A stretch of DNA of 64,000 bases from Macrobrachium rosenbergii (GCF_040412425.1 NC_089741.1:35798050-35862049); one strand, 5' to 3'; positions 13,627-27,544 are shown, numbered from the stretch's first letter. Notes: generated from the sequence alone by a model not told the origin. Program-made: numbers and translations.

Positions 13627-13661
<35 letters not shown>

Positions 13662-13674
13662 TGTGTGTGTGTGT

Positions 13675-13893
13675 GCATTTGTAATAGCCACAATGCCCTC
13701 TTAACTTCTCGAATTCTTCGCTTTTTTAGATACGGTCGTCCTGATTATGGACGCGGGTTCGTTCCCGCTACCTGGACACCTAATTTCCTCATATTTCTTG
13801 CTCTTGGATCCAAAGGCTTTGTAGTGACAAAGCGTATCCAAAAAAAGCGCGAAGAATTCGAGAAGTTAAGAGGGCACTGTGGCTATTACAAAT
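13675..13893. mobile_element. ~219-bp foldback/MITE-like element with tRNA-like core
   Basis: The ends are long inverted repeats: left arm starts GTAATAGCCACAATGCCCTC, right arm ends with its near-exact complement GAGGGCACTGTGGCTATTAC, about 55-60 bp each. Inside lies GTCGTCCTGATTATGGACGC followed by GGGTTCGTTCCCGCTACC, resembling a tRNA B box. Too short to code for a transposase. Confidence 0.75.
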
Positions 13894-14164
13894 ACATACG
13901 CATCTGGTAAAAAGTGACCAGTAGAATATATGTGTATATATATTTATTTATATGCGTGTGTGTGTACATGTGTTAGCGATCTTTGTCGTTCTTATCATCT
14001 TCTGCGATCAGTAGTTAATGTGTATAAATATGACATTGACCCAATTATCATTATTCTTCAGAATCCACCCATTGTTAAGGAAGAAGGTTAACATGAATAT
14101 CCACTTTCTAGAAACTCATTAACTTGAGAATATGTTACACCAGATTCGATGATATCTCATATCT

Positions 14165-14345
14165 TCCTTGATAGCCGACCGGATAAAGGTCCTGTTTGCT
14201 CTGTATCAAACCCAAAAGTCATGGGTCGGATCCTGGCTAGGGCAGATGATGTACTTATCAGATACAATCCCCTTTGTGTGTCATTTGTCCTCAAGGTGAA
14301 GTGGTATCGGCATTACAGGGTAATGGGTATTTGTGGCCCAATATT
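14165..14345 (+). mobile_element. tRNA-derived SINE-like element
   Basis: ATAGCCGACCGGATAAAGGT resembles a tRNA A-box region, and ATGGGTCGGATCCTGG about 45 bp later resembles a B box. The spacing fits a tRNA-derived pol III promoter. No intact cloverleaf is apparent, so I do not call a tRNA gene. Confidence 0.5.
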
Positions 14346-14389
14346 TGCGTGTACTGAAATGTCATGGCGTGTTTATATATTTACGTGTG

Positions 14390-14591
14390 TGTGTTTATGT
14401 ATGTTTATATATATATATTTATATATATATATATATATATACATATGTGTATATGTATATATATATATGTATACATGCATGTGTATGTAATATGTATATA
14501 TATATATATATGTATACCTTTTGTTTTTGTCTTTTCTGCGACAGTCATAATACGAATTTGTCTTAGCTGTGCAAAATATCTGATTAGTAAA

Positions 14592-14658
<67 letters not shown>
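14390..14658. repeat. AT/GT-rich tract and (GA)n array
   Basis: Interrupted AT/GT repeats at 14390-14515, then about 33 GA repeats at 14594-14658. Confidence 0.9.
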
Positions 14659-14662
<4 letters not shown>

Positions 14663-14869
14663 ATTATACTCAGTGAAGTCAGCAAAATATTCTCCGCAAA
14701 TATTTGGGGAAACAAAGGGGCTCCCCTCGAAAGGAAGCCAGCGAGATAAAGAGGTACTGGGTGGCAGCACCTGCCCTCGAGATATCACCTCGTGCTCAAG
14801 GACAAAGCTGTTATTGCTGTGGGCACTAACATAACACCTGTTCTATCCAGCCAGTAACTTTTATTCGGT

Positions 14870-15260
14870 CGGGATCGAGGCCACACAAGTCCTCGATTTC
14901 GCTTCTCCGTCAACCGTATCATTTGCCTAGACAGCCCACCGAATCGTCCCTGTTGTCTTCCCGTCACCATCGCAGACGTTCGCACCCAGGCGCTGAAAGG
15001 AGAAATTAAAATCCCACTCCTATTCCCGGCTTTTTATTCTCCCCACCAACGCGACGCCTTTTTAAATCCCCCGCCTTCCCGTGACGTCATGACAATGCCG
15101 GGTCCGCGAGGCCAGCGCAATCTGCTGTCGGAGAAGGAAAACGGAACCTTACGGAAGGTCACAGTCAGTCTGTAGTAGAGCAGTGTGTGGACCGGACCCT
15201 ACGGTGGATTACACTGAACGCACAGCTCGGCGCCTACGACTCTTCTCTTGATAAATGTAC
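14870..15260 (+). promoter_or_regulatory. CpG-rich core promoter candidate: CRE, Inr and DPE
   Basis: The block is distinctly GC- and CpG-rich. It contains a full CRE palindrome TGACGTCA (15082-15089), an arthropod-type initiator TCAGTC (15165-15170, A at 15167), and GGACC at 15194-15198. Counting from the A, GGACC begins at +28, the position of a DPE (consensus RGWYV). No TATA box lies near -30. A possible first-exon donor, AAAT|GTACGT, lies near 15256. I cannot identify the gene; it could be non-coding. Confidence 0.5.
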
Positions 15261-16230
15261 GTATGGTTAGTTTTTGAAGGGGATGCCTTCCTTCGCCCTG
15301 AAATCTTCCCACCCCTCGGCGGTGTGCAGTCGTTTCGGGTGCTGTGGATTCCGACTTCCCTCCCGGAGGGTTTGGTCAACTGTGGAGGGCGCGAGAGAGA
15401 GAGAGAGAGAAAGAGAAAGAGAAAGAGAGAGAGAGAGAGGGGGAATTAGTTGTTTATGAGACCAAGGAGTTGGAGGAGGAGAGATGCGGGTCGCACTGAG
15501 GATGATCGGTTGTGGTGCCGGGAGTGTGCGTGTGTGCTGAATGTGGCCCCATGTTCATAGCCACCACGGAGGAGTGTAAATGACCTTTTGAAGGAAGGAA
15601 AACCTGGTACGCCTCCCTTCCTACGAGTCCTTAGTGCCTGTGGCGTCAGGTATATATATCCTTTTGTTCTTCGTGCGTGCGTGCCCAAAGACCAGGTGAA
15701 TCGTACCTGTGGGTGGTAAAGGGCTGCCCCCTTTGTTTTCAACGAGTTCGGACCAACGTTGTTTTGTTTCTCTTTCTTTCCTTGCTACCGAGGGGGGCCA
15801 AGACTTCCTGGGGAGACGAATACATGTTAAGAAAATCGTTAACGTTAGTCCTACAAACCTGAGGTCATTGTCTGGTATTTATTATGAGCTTTTGTGTCCC
15901 GTGAGAAGAATTTTCTCCACATTTCCCAGGGGGGGAGGAGACGTTATTCTGACACGACACCAGCTGATGGATGCTATGAAGGGATCTGAGTGAGTGGCGC
16001 TCTTGGGCCGTCTGTGGCTGTGCATTGGAAGATAGGCCGATGATTCGTGGAAATATTGATTCGTTCCCGTATTCGGTCCCGCGTTTTCGACGAAAATGTA
16101 ACTTTTAAGTGTATCCGTGTGTTGTAAAGAGATCGTGATCAAACAGTAACAAGGCTATTATTGGTGGTGTTCGTGATTGAATTGCTGTCTAGTGTCTGTG
16201 TAAATACTTCGAGGGTGGTTTTTGTGGCCG
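15260..16230. other. CpG-rich unique sequence, no supported CDS
   Basis: Continues the island downstream of the promoter candidate, with a (GA)n tract at 15390-15440. It could be a long 5'UTR exon. Open frames of 60-98 codons on both strands show no family resemblance. Confidence 0.4.
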
Positions 16231-16429
16231 AGATTAAAAAAAAAAATTACAATTACGAGAAAAATTTTAAAAAATTATTATATTCTGCTGCCATTGCAAG
16301 CCACGGACAGACATTTACCATCGTCTTATTTTGAAAAAGATAGAAGGAAGCCATTGTTACCTTAGAATTCAATCTGTTTAGAATTCTTTTATGGAATTTG
16401 ACTTCAAAATAAGTAAACGAAATATATTT

Positions 16430-16482
16430 GTATATATATATATATATATTTAAATTATATATATGTATGTATATGTATATAT

Positions 16483-16577
<95 letters not shown>
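16430..16577. repeat. (AT)n array
   Basis: Interrupted, then pure AT repeats. Confidence 0.95.
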
Positions 16578-16580
<3 letters not shown>

Positions 16581-16704
16581 TAATGTTTCGGCAGTTCGGA
16601 AGAAACAAAGAAGTGAATTTTGTCGTAATGAAGTGAAAAGTTTTAGTGAAGTATGAAATGAGTGTCTGAAGTGTAGTTTCAGGACAAAGAGATGAAGAAC
16701 GTGG

Positions 16705-16706
<2 letters not shown>

Positions 16707-16768
<62 letters not shown>

Positions 16769-16837
16769 AATGAACTAATGAACATACAGGAGTGAATCTG
16801 GGCACGTAATTTAGAGGTGAAAAGTTGCTCTTGAGGA

Positions 16838-16876
<39 letters not shown>

Positions 16877-16970
16877 CTCTCGGACAAACGGTGCAAATGG
16901 AGAGGTGCTGTGTCACAAGAGAGTGTAGCCCTTGGTCGATGGAACGAGTATTTTGAAGTGCTGTTGAATC

Positions 16971-17010
<40 letters not shown>
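16707..17010. repeat. three (GA)n arrays
   Basis: GA tracts at 16707-16766, 16843-16872 and 16973-17009, separated by unique sequence. Confidence 0.95.
16878..16972 (+). pseudogene. short reverse-transcriptase-element relic (RTE-like)
   Basis: Between two GA tracts the plus frame reads KRCKWRGAVSQ then GRWNEYFEVLLN. The RW-EYFE-LLN motif is common just before the RT domain of RTE/BovB-type non-LTR elements. Only about 30 codons remain. Confidence 0.45.
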
Positions 17011-17012
<2 letters not shown>

Positions 17013-17144
17013 GGAAGGAGTTAATGTAAATCTCAGGAAAATGGGGAAATGACTTAAGAATGTAATAAGGGCAGTTAGGAAAGAAAGAGAGAGAGAGATT
17101 TTTTAGCTACTTGAATGGTTGTGCAGAGTTACTGTCGGAAGAGC

Positions 17145-19700
17145 GAGAGATTACAAAGGTAGGACAAAGACGAGTCCATTTTCCCTTCTTTAAGGGGGTG
17201 AGGTTAGAGGAGAGGTTACAAAGGTAGGACAAAGATTTTCCCTTATGTAAGAGGTGAGGTTAGAGGGAGAGGTTACAAAGGTAGAAGAAAGATTTTCCCT
17301 TATTTTTGGGTGAGGTTAGAGATAGAGGTTACAAAGGTAGGATTGAGAAGAATACATTTTCCCTTATTTAATGGGTGAGGTTTGAGGAGAGTTTACAAAG
17401 GTAGGAAAAAGACGAGTCCATTTCCTTATTTAAGGGGTGAGATTAGAGGAGAGGTTACAAAGGTAGAATAAAGATTTTCTCCTATTTAAGGGGTGAGGTT
17501 AGAGGAGAGGTTACAAAGGTAGGACAAAGATTTTCCCATATTTAAGAGGTGAGGTTAGAGGGAGAGGTTACAAAGGTAGGAAAAAGACGAGTCCATTTCC
17601 CTTATTTAAGGGGTGAGATTAGAGGGAGAGGTTACAAAGGTAGAATAAAGATTTTCTCCTATTTAAGGGGTGAGGTTAGAGGGAGAGGTTACAAAGGTAG
17701 GACAAAGATTTTCCCTTATTTAAGAGGTGAGGTTAGAGGGAGAGGTTACAAAGGTAGGAAAAAGACGAGTCCATTTTCCCTTATTTAAGGGGTGAGATTA
17801 GAGGAGAGGTTACAAAGGTAGGACAAAGATTTTCTCCTATTTAAGGGGTGAGGTTAGAGGAGAGGTTACAAAGGTAGGACAAAGATTTTCCCTTATTTAA
17901 GAGGTGAGGTTAGAGGAGAGGTTACAAAGATAGGACGAAGATTTTCCCTTATTTAAGGGGTGAGGTTAGAGGGAGCAGTTACAAAGGTAGGACAAGATTT
18001 TCTCCTATTTAAGAGGTGAGGTTAGAGGAGAGGTTACAAAGGTAGGACAAAGATTTTCCCTTATTTAAGAGGTGAGGTTAGAGGGAGAGTTTACAAAGAT
18101 AGGACAAAGATTTTCCCTTATTCAAGGGGTGAGGTTAGATGGAGAGGTTACAAAGGTAGGACAAAGATTTTCCCTTATTTAAGAGGTGAGGTTAGAGGGA
18201 GAGGTTACAAAGATAGGACGAAGATTTTCCCTTATTTAAGGGGTGAGGTTAGAGGGAGCAGTTACAAAGGTAGGACAAAGATTTTCTCCTATTTAAGAGG
18301 TGAGGTTAGAGGGAGAGGTTACAAAGGTAGGACAAAGATTTTCCCTTATTTAAGAGGTGAGGTTAGAGGGAGAGTTTACAAAGGTAGGACAAAGATTTTC
18401 CCTTATTCAAGGGGTGAGGTTAGAGGGAGAGGTTACAAAGGTAGGACAAAGATTTTCCCTTATTTAAGAGGTGAGGTTAGAGGGAGAGGTTACAAAGATA
18501 GGACGAAGATGAGTCCATTTTCCCTTATTTAAGGGGTGAGGTTAGAGGGAGAGGTTACAAAGGTAGGACAAAGATTTTCCCTTATTTAAGAGGTGAGGTT
18601 AGAGGGAGAGGTTACAAAGGTAGGACAAAGATTTTCCCTTATTTAAGGGGTGAGGTTAGAGGGAGCAGTTACAAAGGTAGGACAAAGATTTTCTCCTATT
18701 TAAGAGGTGAGGTTAGAGGGAGAGGTTACAAAGGTAGGACAAAGATTTTCCCTTATTTAAGAGGTGAGGTTAGAGGGAGAGTTTACAAAGGTAGGACAAA
18801 GATTTTCCCTTATTCAAGGGGTGAGGTTAGATGGAGAGGTTACAAAGGTAGGACAAAGGTTTTCCTTTATTTAAGAGGTGAGGTTAGAGGGAGAGGTTAC
18901 AAAGGTAGGACAAAGACGAGTCCATTTTCCCTTATTTAAGAGGTGAGGTTAGAGGGAGTGGTTACAAAGGTAGGACAAAGATTTTCCCTTATTTAAGAGG
19001 TGAGGTTAGAGGGAGAGGTTACAAAGGTAGGACAAAGACGAGTCCATTTTCCCTTATTTAAGGGGTGAGGTTAGAGGGAGCAGTTACAAAGGTAGGACAA
19101 AGATTTTCCCTTATTTAAGAGGTGAGGTTAGAGGGAGAGGTTACAAAGGTAGGACAAAGATGAGTCCATTTTCCCTTGTTTAAGAGGTGAGGTTAGAGGG
19201 AGAGGTTACAAAGGTAGGACAAAGATGAGTCCATTTTCCCTTATTTAAGGGGTGAGGTTAGAGGGATAGGTTACAAAGGTAGGACAAAGATTTTCCCTTA
19301 TTTAAGGGGTGAGGTCAGAGGGAGAGGTTACAAAGGTAGGACAAAGATTTTCCCTTATTTAAGGGGTGAGGTTAGAGGGAGCAGTTACAAAGGTAGGACA
19401 AAGATTTTCCCTTATTTAAGAGGTGAGGTTAGAGGGAGAGGTTACAAAGGTAGGACAATTATTTTCCCTTATTTAAGGGGTGAGGTTAGAGGGAGAGGTT
19501 ACAAAGGTAGGACAAAGATTTTCCCTTATTTAAGGGGTGAGGCTAGAGGGAGAGGTTACAAAGGTAGGATTGAGTAGAATACGTTTTCTCATATTTAAGG
19601 GGTGAGGTTAGAGGAGAGGTTACAAGGGCAGGGCAAAGACAAGTCCATTTTCCCCTTATGTAACGGGTGAGGTTAGAGGAGAGGTTACAAAGGTTGTTAT
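17145..19700 (+). repeat. 57-bp satellite array, ~44 units
   Basis: The unit is GAGGTTAGAGGGAGAGGTTA followed by CAAAGGTAGGACAAAGATTT and TCCCTTATTTAAGGGGT. Variant units carry an 8-bp longer middle (GACGAGTCCATTTTCCC instead of GATTTTCCC), and others lack one G. Longer and shorter units alternate in patches, suggesting higher-order duplication. One frame of the 57-bp unit is open, reading [19 protein letters not shown] per repeat, but unit length changes break it and start codons are nearly absent. Confidence 0.95.
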
Positions 19701-19775
19701 TTGCATACAAGAACCTATGTAGTAGAGTGTACCTTGGAACTGGTAGTCTTATAGGCCTATGGATTAGATGGTAAG

Positions 19776-21750
<1,975 letters not shown>

Positions 21751-21754
21751 CTGC

Positions 21755-22136
21755 CTATAGGCGACAGTTACCCCGTAGAGGGTGGAGCCGTCAGCTCACC
21801 TCATGCGGTGCATTGTAGGCATTACTTAAGGTTCTTTTCAGCGTCCCTTCGGCTCCTAGCTGCAGCCCCTTTCATTCCTTTTACTGTACCTCCATTTATA
21901 TTCTCCTCCATCCTTTTTTCCCCTCCCACTCCTAGCAATTGATTCATAATGCAACTGCTTTGCGGTTTTCCTACTGTCACACCTTTCAAACCTTTTTACC
22001 GTCAATTTCCGTGTCAGCGCTGAATGGTTTTCCTTCTGTCACACCTTTCAAACCTTTTTACCGTCAATTTCCGTTCCAGCGCTGAATGAGGTCCCAGCGC
22101 ATGGCCTGTGGCCAAAATCCTACTATATTCTATTCT
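21755..22136 (+). repeat. SR1 SINE-like repeat, copy 1
   Basis: Member of a ~300-bp interspersed family with at least ten copies in this window. Order of landmarks: CCCGTAGNGGGNNAGTGCCG, TCAGTGCACCTCATGCGGTG, CACTGTAGGCATTACTTAAG, GTTCTTTGCAGCGTCCCTTC, CTTTTACTGTACCTCC, CTTTCAAACCTTTTTAC, GCGCTGAATGACCTCATAGG, TCCCAGCGCTTGGCCTTTGG, then a TATTCTATTC-type tail. This copy has an internal tandem duplication of about 62 bp (21966-22027 repeated at 22028-22089). Confidence 0.8.
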
Positions 22137-22199
22137 GTAGGAGACAATTAAGTAGGCTACTTGAGAACTTAACTAGTTGCATCCAACACTGCTCTGACA

Positions 22200-22510
22200 A
22201 TGGGTTTGATTTCAGAATGACTCAGATTGATTTGCAGAGGTACTTGTCTCCTTCAAGGGGGTTTTTTATAACCCCTTTTATTTTTATTTCCTTGTCTGGT
22301 GTTCCTGAGGGTTATGTTCTGGGTGTCTTGCTGTATCTAGTCTTGACTGGTGACGTGATTGTTGTTCTAGAAAAGGAGGCATTATATCACATCACCCGTT
22401 GCATTTATTTGGTCACATTCCTCCGCTCGATGGGAGATGTTTGCTTGCACTGGGGATGACACTGTGTTTGCTTTATTTATTCGCTCCTGCTCTCAGGTGC
22501 GAAGGTCAGT
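22200..22510 (+). pseudogene. LINE reverse-transcriptase fragment
   Basis: The plus frame reads SGVPEGYVLGVLLYLVLTGD, a degraded form of the conserved GVPQGSVLGPLLF block. About 50 codons later, in a shifted frame, GDDTVFALFIRS resembles the YADD box and following strand. Both are adjacent RT motifs in Jockey/CR1-like elements. Frameshifts and stops make it a dead fragment. Confidence 0.6.
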
Positions 22511-22629
22511 ACCTTGTTCCAGTTAGCCACAAACACTCCTGTCTCCCCTCCCCACCTTGTTGTAATTAACCACAAACAACCCCCTTTCCCCCAGCCGGCA
22601 AATGCGAAGGACGGTACTTTCATTGAGTT

Positions 22630-22905
22630 GTGCCGCCAGTGCACCTCATGCGGTGCTCTGTAGGCATTTCTTTAGGTTCTTTGCAGCGTCTCTTCAACCC
22701 CTTACATTCCTTTTACTGTACCTCCTTTCATATTCTCTTTCTTCCATCTTACTTCCCACCCTCTGCTGACATTTGATTCATAGTGCAACCGCTTTGAGGT
22801 TTTCCTCTCAAACGTTTCTACTCTCAATTTCCGTTTCAGCGCTGAATGACCTCATAGGTCCCAGTGCTTGGACTTTGGCCTAAATTCTATATTCTCTTCT
22901 TTTCT
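22630..22905 (+). repeat. SR1 SINE-like repeat, copy 2
   Basis: Starts TGCCGCCAGTGCACCTCATG, ends TTTGGCCTAAATTCTATATT. Nearly full length. Confidence 0.85.
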
Positions 22906-23121
22906 GTTGTTGTGTTAACCAGCTCCCTAAAGTCCCCCCACCTCCCCATGCGATTAGTTATTATTATCCTTAACAGAGGCCTGGCATAATGTCTGTTGTG
23001 CAGTCACTGGAATACGAGGCATAATTCCGGGAATCCTAGTAGCACTGGGAATGATCCTTTGCCTTGAAAAACTAAGGTTACTGACTGACCTAATCTGACC
23101 TGCAAATAAAGAGTGAATACG

Positions 23122-23126
<5 letters not shown>

Positions 23127-23186
<60 letters not shown>
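23127..23186. repeat. (TTA)n microsatellite
   Basis: About 20 TTA triplets. Confidence 0.95.
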
Positions 23187-23397
23187 TTGGTCTATCACAG
23201 TCATCCTATTCGGCTGTTTTTTTTTTTTTTTAGTGTGGGGTTCCGGGTTGCATCCTGCCTCCTTAGGAGTCCATCACTTCTCTCACTATGTGCGCTGTTT
23301 CTAGTAGCACGCTTTTCTGCATGGGTCCTGGAGCTATTTCGGCATCTACTTTTTCCAGATTCCTTTTCAGGGATCTTGGGATCGTGCCTAGTGTTCC

Positions 23398-23399
<2 letters not shown>

Positions 23400-23437
<38 letters not shown>

Positions 23438-23442
23438 TGATG

Positions 23443-23487
<45 letters not shown>

Positions 23488-23860
23488 AAGATGAACCCTA
23501 TCCATATGGAACAAGCCCACCAAAGGGGCCACTGACTTGAAATTCAAGAAGCCTCCTAAGAATATTATGGTGCTCATTAGGAAGAAGTGAGAAGAGATAA
23601 AATGAAATACAGAAAAAAAGAGATCTCGCATATTAAAAGATGAAAAATAAATCAATAAATGAATGAATAGACAAAAAATGTATTAAAATGCAAAAGGAGA
23701 ATAAGATTAGGGAGCTAATGCGTCGCATCTTCGCTTGAACTTCTGAAGTTCCAGTTGCACTTCTTCAGTAGGGAGACCGTTCCACAGTCCAACGGTGTGA
23801 GGAATGAAATACCAGCTCTTACTTAGGAGGTGTTTCGAGCAACACCTGCCAAGAAGAAGA
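23400..23860 (-). mobile_element. LINE 3' end with TTA/TGA tail
   Basis: On the minus strand 23840-23727 encodes YFIPHTVGLWNGLPTEEVQL then LELQKFKRRC, the end of the LINE ORF2. The shared 3'UTR and a TAA tail (23443-23484) that switches to (TCA/TGA)n at 23400-23440 follow. Confidence 0.8.
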
Positions 23861-23877
23861 AGAAGAAGAAGAAGAAT

Positions 23878-23962
23878 CCACAGTAATGTTAGTGTAAACA
23901 TATATTAAAAATATATAAGTTTTATGTATATTTTTAATATATATTTACACTGACACCATTGT
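23878..23962. repeat. AT-rich inverted repeat (hairpin)
   Basis: Arms GTGTAAACATATATTAAAAA and TTTTTAATATATATTTACAC around a loop AAGTTTTATG. A second small perfect hairpin (TTTTAGCGC / GCGCTAAAA) follows at about 23978-23999. Confidence 0.7.
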
Positions 23963-24008
23963 GCATTTCTCCATCATTTTAGCGCTTATGCGCTAAAACG
24001 ATGTTGTT

Positions 24009-24009
<1 letters not shown>

Positions 24010-24059
<50 letters not shown>

Positions 24060-24060
24060 T
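24010..24060. repeat. (TAA)n microsatellite
   Basis: About 16 triplets. Confidence 0.95.
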
Positions 24061-24201
24061 AGGCAATCAAAGGGCCACGCCAGGCAACACCTGTCCTTTT
24101 GGAGCGTTGCTCACAGTCGTATTTCGGCGGGATTCATCATCAATTGTCTCCTTACTTGAAAGGATCGAATCAATGGGAACTCGTCTGATTGGTGGCCCTG
24201 A

Positions 24202-24204
<3 letters not shown>

Positions 24205-24276
<72 letters not shown>

Positions 24277-24347
24277 GAATCTCTTTTTCTGTGGGCATTA
24301 TTCTGGGCGCTCCCGATGACCCCACAGAGTAGAGGACCCTGCTATTA

Positions 24348-24420
<73 letters not shown>
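24205..24420. repeat. two (CT)n arrays with duplicated flank
   Basis: CT tracts at 24205-24272 and 24357-24419. Each is followed by CATATGAATCTCTTTTTCTG or a close variant and GTGGGCATTATTC, so the array plus flank was duplicated with a ~147-bp period. Confidence 0.85.
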
Positions 24421-24423
<3 letters not shown>

Positions 24424-24787
24424 GATTCTCTTTTCTGTGGGCATTATTCCGCTGACCCCTCACAGAATATAGAGAATTCCCTTTCTCCCTAGATATTCTC
24501 GTAACACCGGTCAGGTTACCTCATCCCACTTTTACTCTTTTTTTTTTCTTTTTTTTAAGTCTATCCCCAGGCTTTGAAGTCCTCTTCCCGCTTGCATTCC
24601 CATGATCTATAACATTCCCTTCTTCAAGAGGCGGAAAGGTCTCAACCCTTACTTTAAGGTCAAGTTCCAAGTATTTTTTTTTTCTTTCCTTCTCGCTTGT
24701 CATTTTGACTTTTTTCCTTTATTTGTGTGTACTATAAATATATATACATACATACATATTTATAGATATTTATACATATATATATAC

Positions 24788-24788
24788 A

Positions 24789-24861
<73 letters not shown>
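24788..24861. repeat. (AT)n array
   Basis: Pure AT repeats. 24862-25370 has no gene; it includes the repeated phrase ATACATGTACTCTCAGTTGT twice. Confidence 0.95.
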
Positions 24862-24864
<3 letters not shown>

Positions 24865-25389
24865 ATTTTATTCTTATATACATGTACTCTCAGTTGTATC
24901 CATTACATACATACATATTTATACGTATGTATGATATATAATTTGTATTCTTATATTCATGTACTCTCAGTTGTATCCATTTCACACACGGGACAAACGA
25001 ACAGGCACGGAGATACTATAAAAGACGGCCGAATGCAACGCAGTGTCAGTCCGTCTGTCGGCTTGTCTTTGATGTGGGACATAAATCAGGCTAAATGATC
25101 TAATTCCAATCCCTTTGTTGTCATTGAAATCATTGATTAGCGTCATTATAGATTTAATTGCACCGATTCCATATTGTTTGTAATCGTTGTTTTGGGCCGA
25201 GAGTTTTTTTTTTTTTTTGGGGGCGGCTTCGTGGCTTTTCCGTTTTTGGATCCTGTGTTTATGGTTTTTTTGGGGAGGGTATTTAAGGTGCTTATTTAAT
25301 ATATTTTTTATATTCAGATGGTTTTTTGTTTCATTTTAAGATGTATATTTGGACATGATAGTACAGAAAGATGCATGGATATATAGGCT

Positions 25390-25439
25390 ATATATATATA
25401 TATATTATATATACTATATATATTATATATATATATACA

Positions 25440-25516
<77 letters not shown>
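25390..25516. repeat. (AT)n array
   Basis: Interrupted, then pure AT repeats. 25517-25970 shows no gene. Confidence 0.95.
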
Positions 25517-25520
<4 letters not shown>

Positions 25521-25969
25521 GTGCGTAAATGTTTTTCAAGTGTGATTGCTTATTCAAGTTTAACTGATTTTCCATTTTAAGTTTTCTTATACTTTGTGTA
25601 TGCTTACTTTTTATGTTCGCTGAATGCGCCCTCCCCCGCCCCTTTTTTTTTTTTTTTACATTATAACTGTAGGCTAGCTGTCCTGATGATGTGACCACGG
25701 GTCAAGAAACGCGTCGACAATAAATGCATGTACTGGATTTGTATGTGTTCATGAGCCCTTCTCCTGCCTACTGTATGAAAATTGTGACAACTTATATCAC
25801 AACACAGTCGAATCTTGCAAGTTTGATATTCGTAGAGAAAATAACAGACACTTTGCCAGAAGTGTTGTAATATGCAAGTAGAGTATCAGAATTGACAAGA
25901 CCTCGATAAAAAAAAAAAATATTTTTTTCCTGACGAACTAGAAATTCACCAAAAACCCCTCACCCCCGT

Positions 25970-26245
25970 AGGGGGTTAGTGCCATCAGTGCACCTCATGC
26001 GGTGCACTGTAGGCCCCTAGCTGCTACAACCCCTTTCGTTCCTTTTACCGTACCTCTTTTCATATTCTCTTTCTTCCACCTTACTTTCCTTAACCCTCTC
26101 CTAACAATTGATTCATATTGCAACCGCGAGGTTTCCCTCCTGTTAAACCTTTCAGACTTTCTACTCTCAATTTCCCCCTTCAGCCCTGAATGACCTCAGG
26201 CCGCAGCTCTTGGGCTTTGACCTGAATTGTATCTTCCAGTCCGTT
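25970..26245 (+). repeat. SR1 SINE-like repeat, copy 3
   Basis: Begins CCCGTAGGGGGTTAGTGCCA and lacks the GCATTACTTAAGG segment found in most copies. Confidence 0.8.
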
Positions 26246-26639
26246 CCACCAACCCCACCCTTCCCCAAGTAGAAAAGAAAAATTAAGAAAAAAACTCCAT
26301 TTCACTTTTATTATTGAATGGCTGTTCAGTTATCAAGAGGAAGTCTGATTTACGAGTTTAGTAAAAGGTTTTTTTTTTTTTTTTGTTTGCGTGGGTAAAC
26401 GTGAATGTTCGGTCAAGATAAATTTATATGAGGTTAGCATGCCTAGTGTTGTTAGGTGTGGGTTTTCAGGGGTTAGTATCTGCGTGTATGTGTTTTTTCC
26501 ACCGTAGTTCAACCTCAATATAAAAAAAGAAACTGATGCACGGTAGATGCGATTGACCTGGTTCGGGCGTTTTTTTTTTTTTTTTTTTTTTTACGTACGT
26601 CAACATGATTGCACAGCATCCTGACTTCACGGAGAGGTT

Positions 26640-27095
26640 TTTACTTGTATAGAAAATACAAGTAAAAAATGTGCCGAAGTTTTTTCTGCGCAATCGAGTT
26701 TTCTGTACAGCGTATAATCAAGGCCACCGAAAACAGATTTATCTTTCGGTGGGCTCGGTATAATTCTGCATGAGCCGCGGCCCGTGAAACTTTAACCACG
26801 GGTCGGTGGTGGCCTGTCCTATACCGTTGCCAGAAGCACGATTATGGCTAAATTCAACTTTAATGAAATAAAAACTACTGATGCTAGTAGGCTGCAATGT
26901 GGTATGTTTGATGATTAGAGGGTGGATGATCAACATACCAATTTGCAGCCCTCTAGCCTCAGTAGTTTTTAAGATCTGAGGCGGACAGAAAAAAGTGTGG
27001 ACAGAAAAAAGTGCGGACAGAAAAAAGTGCGGACAGAAAAAGTGCGGACGGACAGACAAAGCCGGCACAATAGTTTTCTATTACAGAAAACTAAA
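26640..27095 (-). mobile_element. foldback element, copy 2
   Basis: Reverse-oriented copy of the 4160 element with the same long hairpin around the GCAGCCCTCTAGCCTCAG arms. It has four tandem copies of a ~17-bp GGACAGAAAAAAGTGC motif near one end, where copies 1 and 3 have one or two. Confidence 0.8.
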
Positions 27096-27357
27096 AAGTA
27101 AATAGATTTAGAATAATAAAATCGTTCCGTCACCACTTTTTTTTTTTTTTTTATCTCAGGCGTCGTTTATGTTTACTGCTATCACACTGTAAAGAGTTTT
27201 TTTTTTTTTTTTTTGTCGGACGTCCTGAGGGAATTGAGCTATTGTCCGCAATTTGAATGAACTTTTTTTTTTTTTTTTTTTTAGTTTTTTCGGTAAGGAG
27301 AGAAGAGGGCTTGTAAAGTCACTGTGATGACTGAATTGTCAAAATACAAAGGGGGCC

Positions 27358-27360
<3 letters not shown>

Positions 27361-27392
<32 letters not shown>
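27361..27392. repeat. (GT)n microsatellite
   Basis: GT repeats. Nearby poly-T runs at 27137, 27198 and 27262 are also simple sequence. Confidence 0.9.
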
Positions 27393-27395
<3 letters not shown>

Positions 27396-27544
27396 GTGTT
27401 TGTGCGTGTGTGTGGGCTGGCCTTGGGGAGGGGCTGACTCGAAGTATGTATTTAAAGTATTTTTCAAGCGTTTATATATTATATATGTCAGGTTTCCTTC
27501 TCTATATTATAAAATTCAGTTACTTTTCCTGTCATGTACTTATT

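Noticed and set aside
17549..17788. 79-codon frame in the 57-bp satellite
   Set aside because: A by-product of a stop-free repeat unit. The frame is lost when unit length changes.
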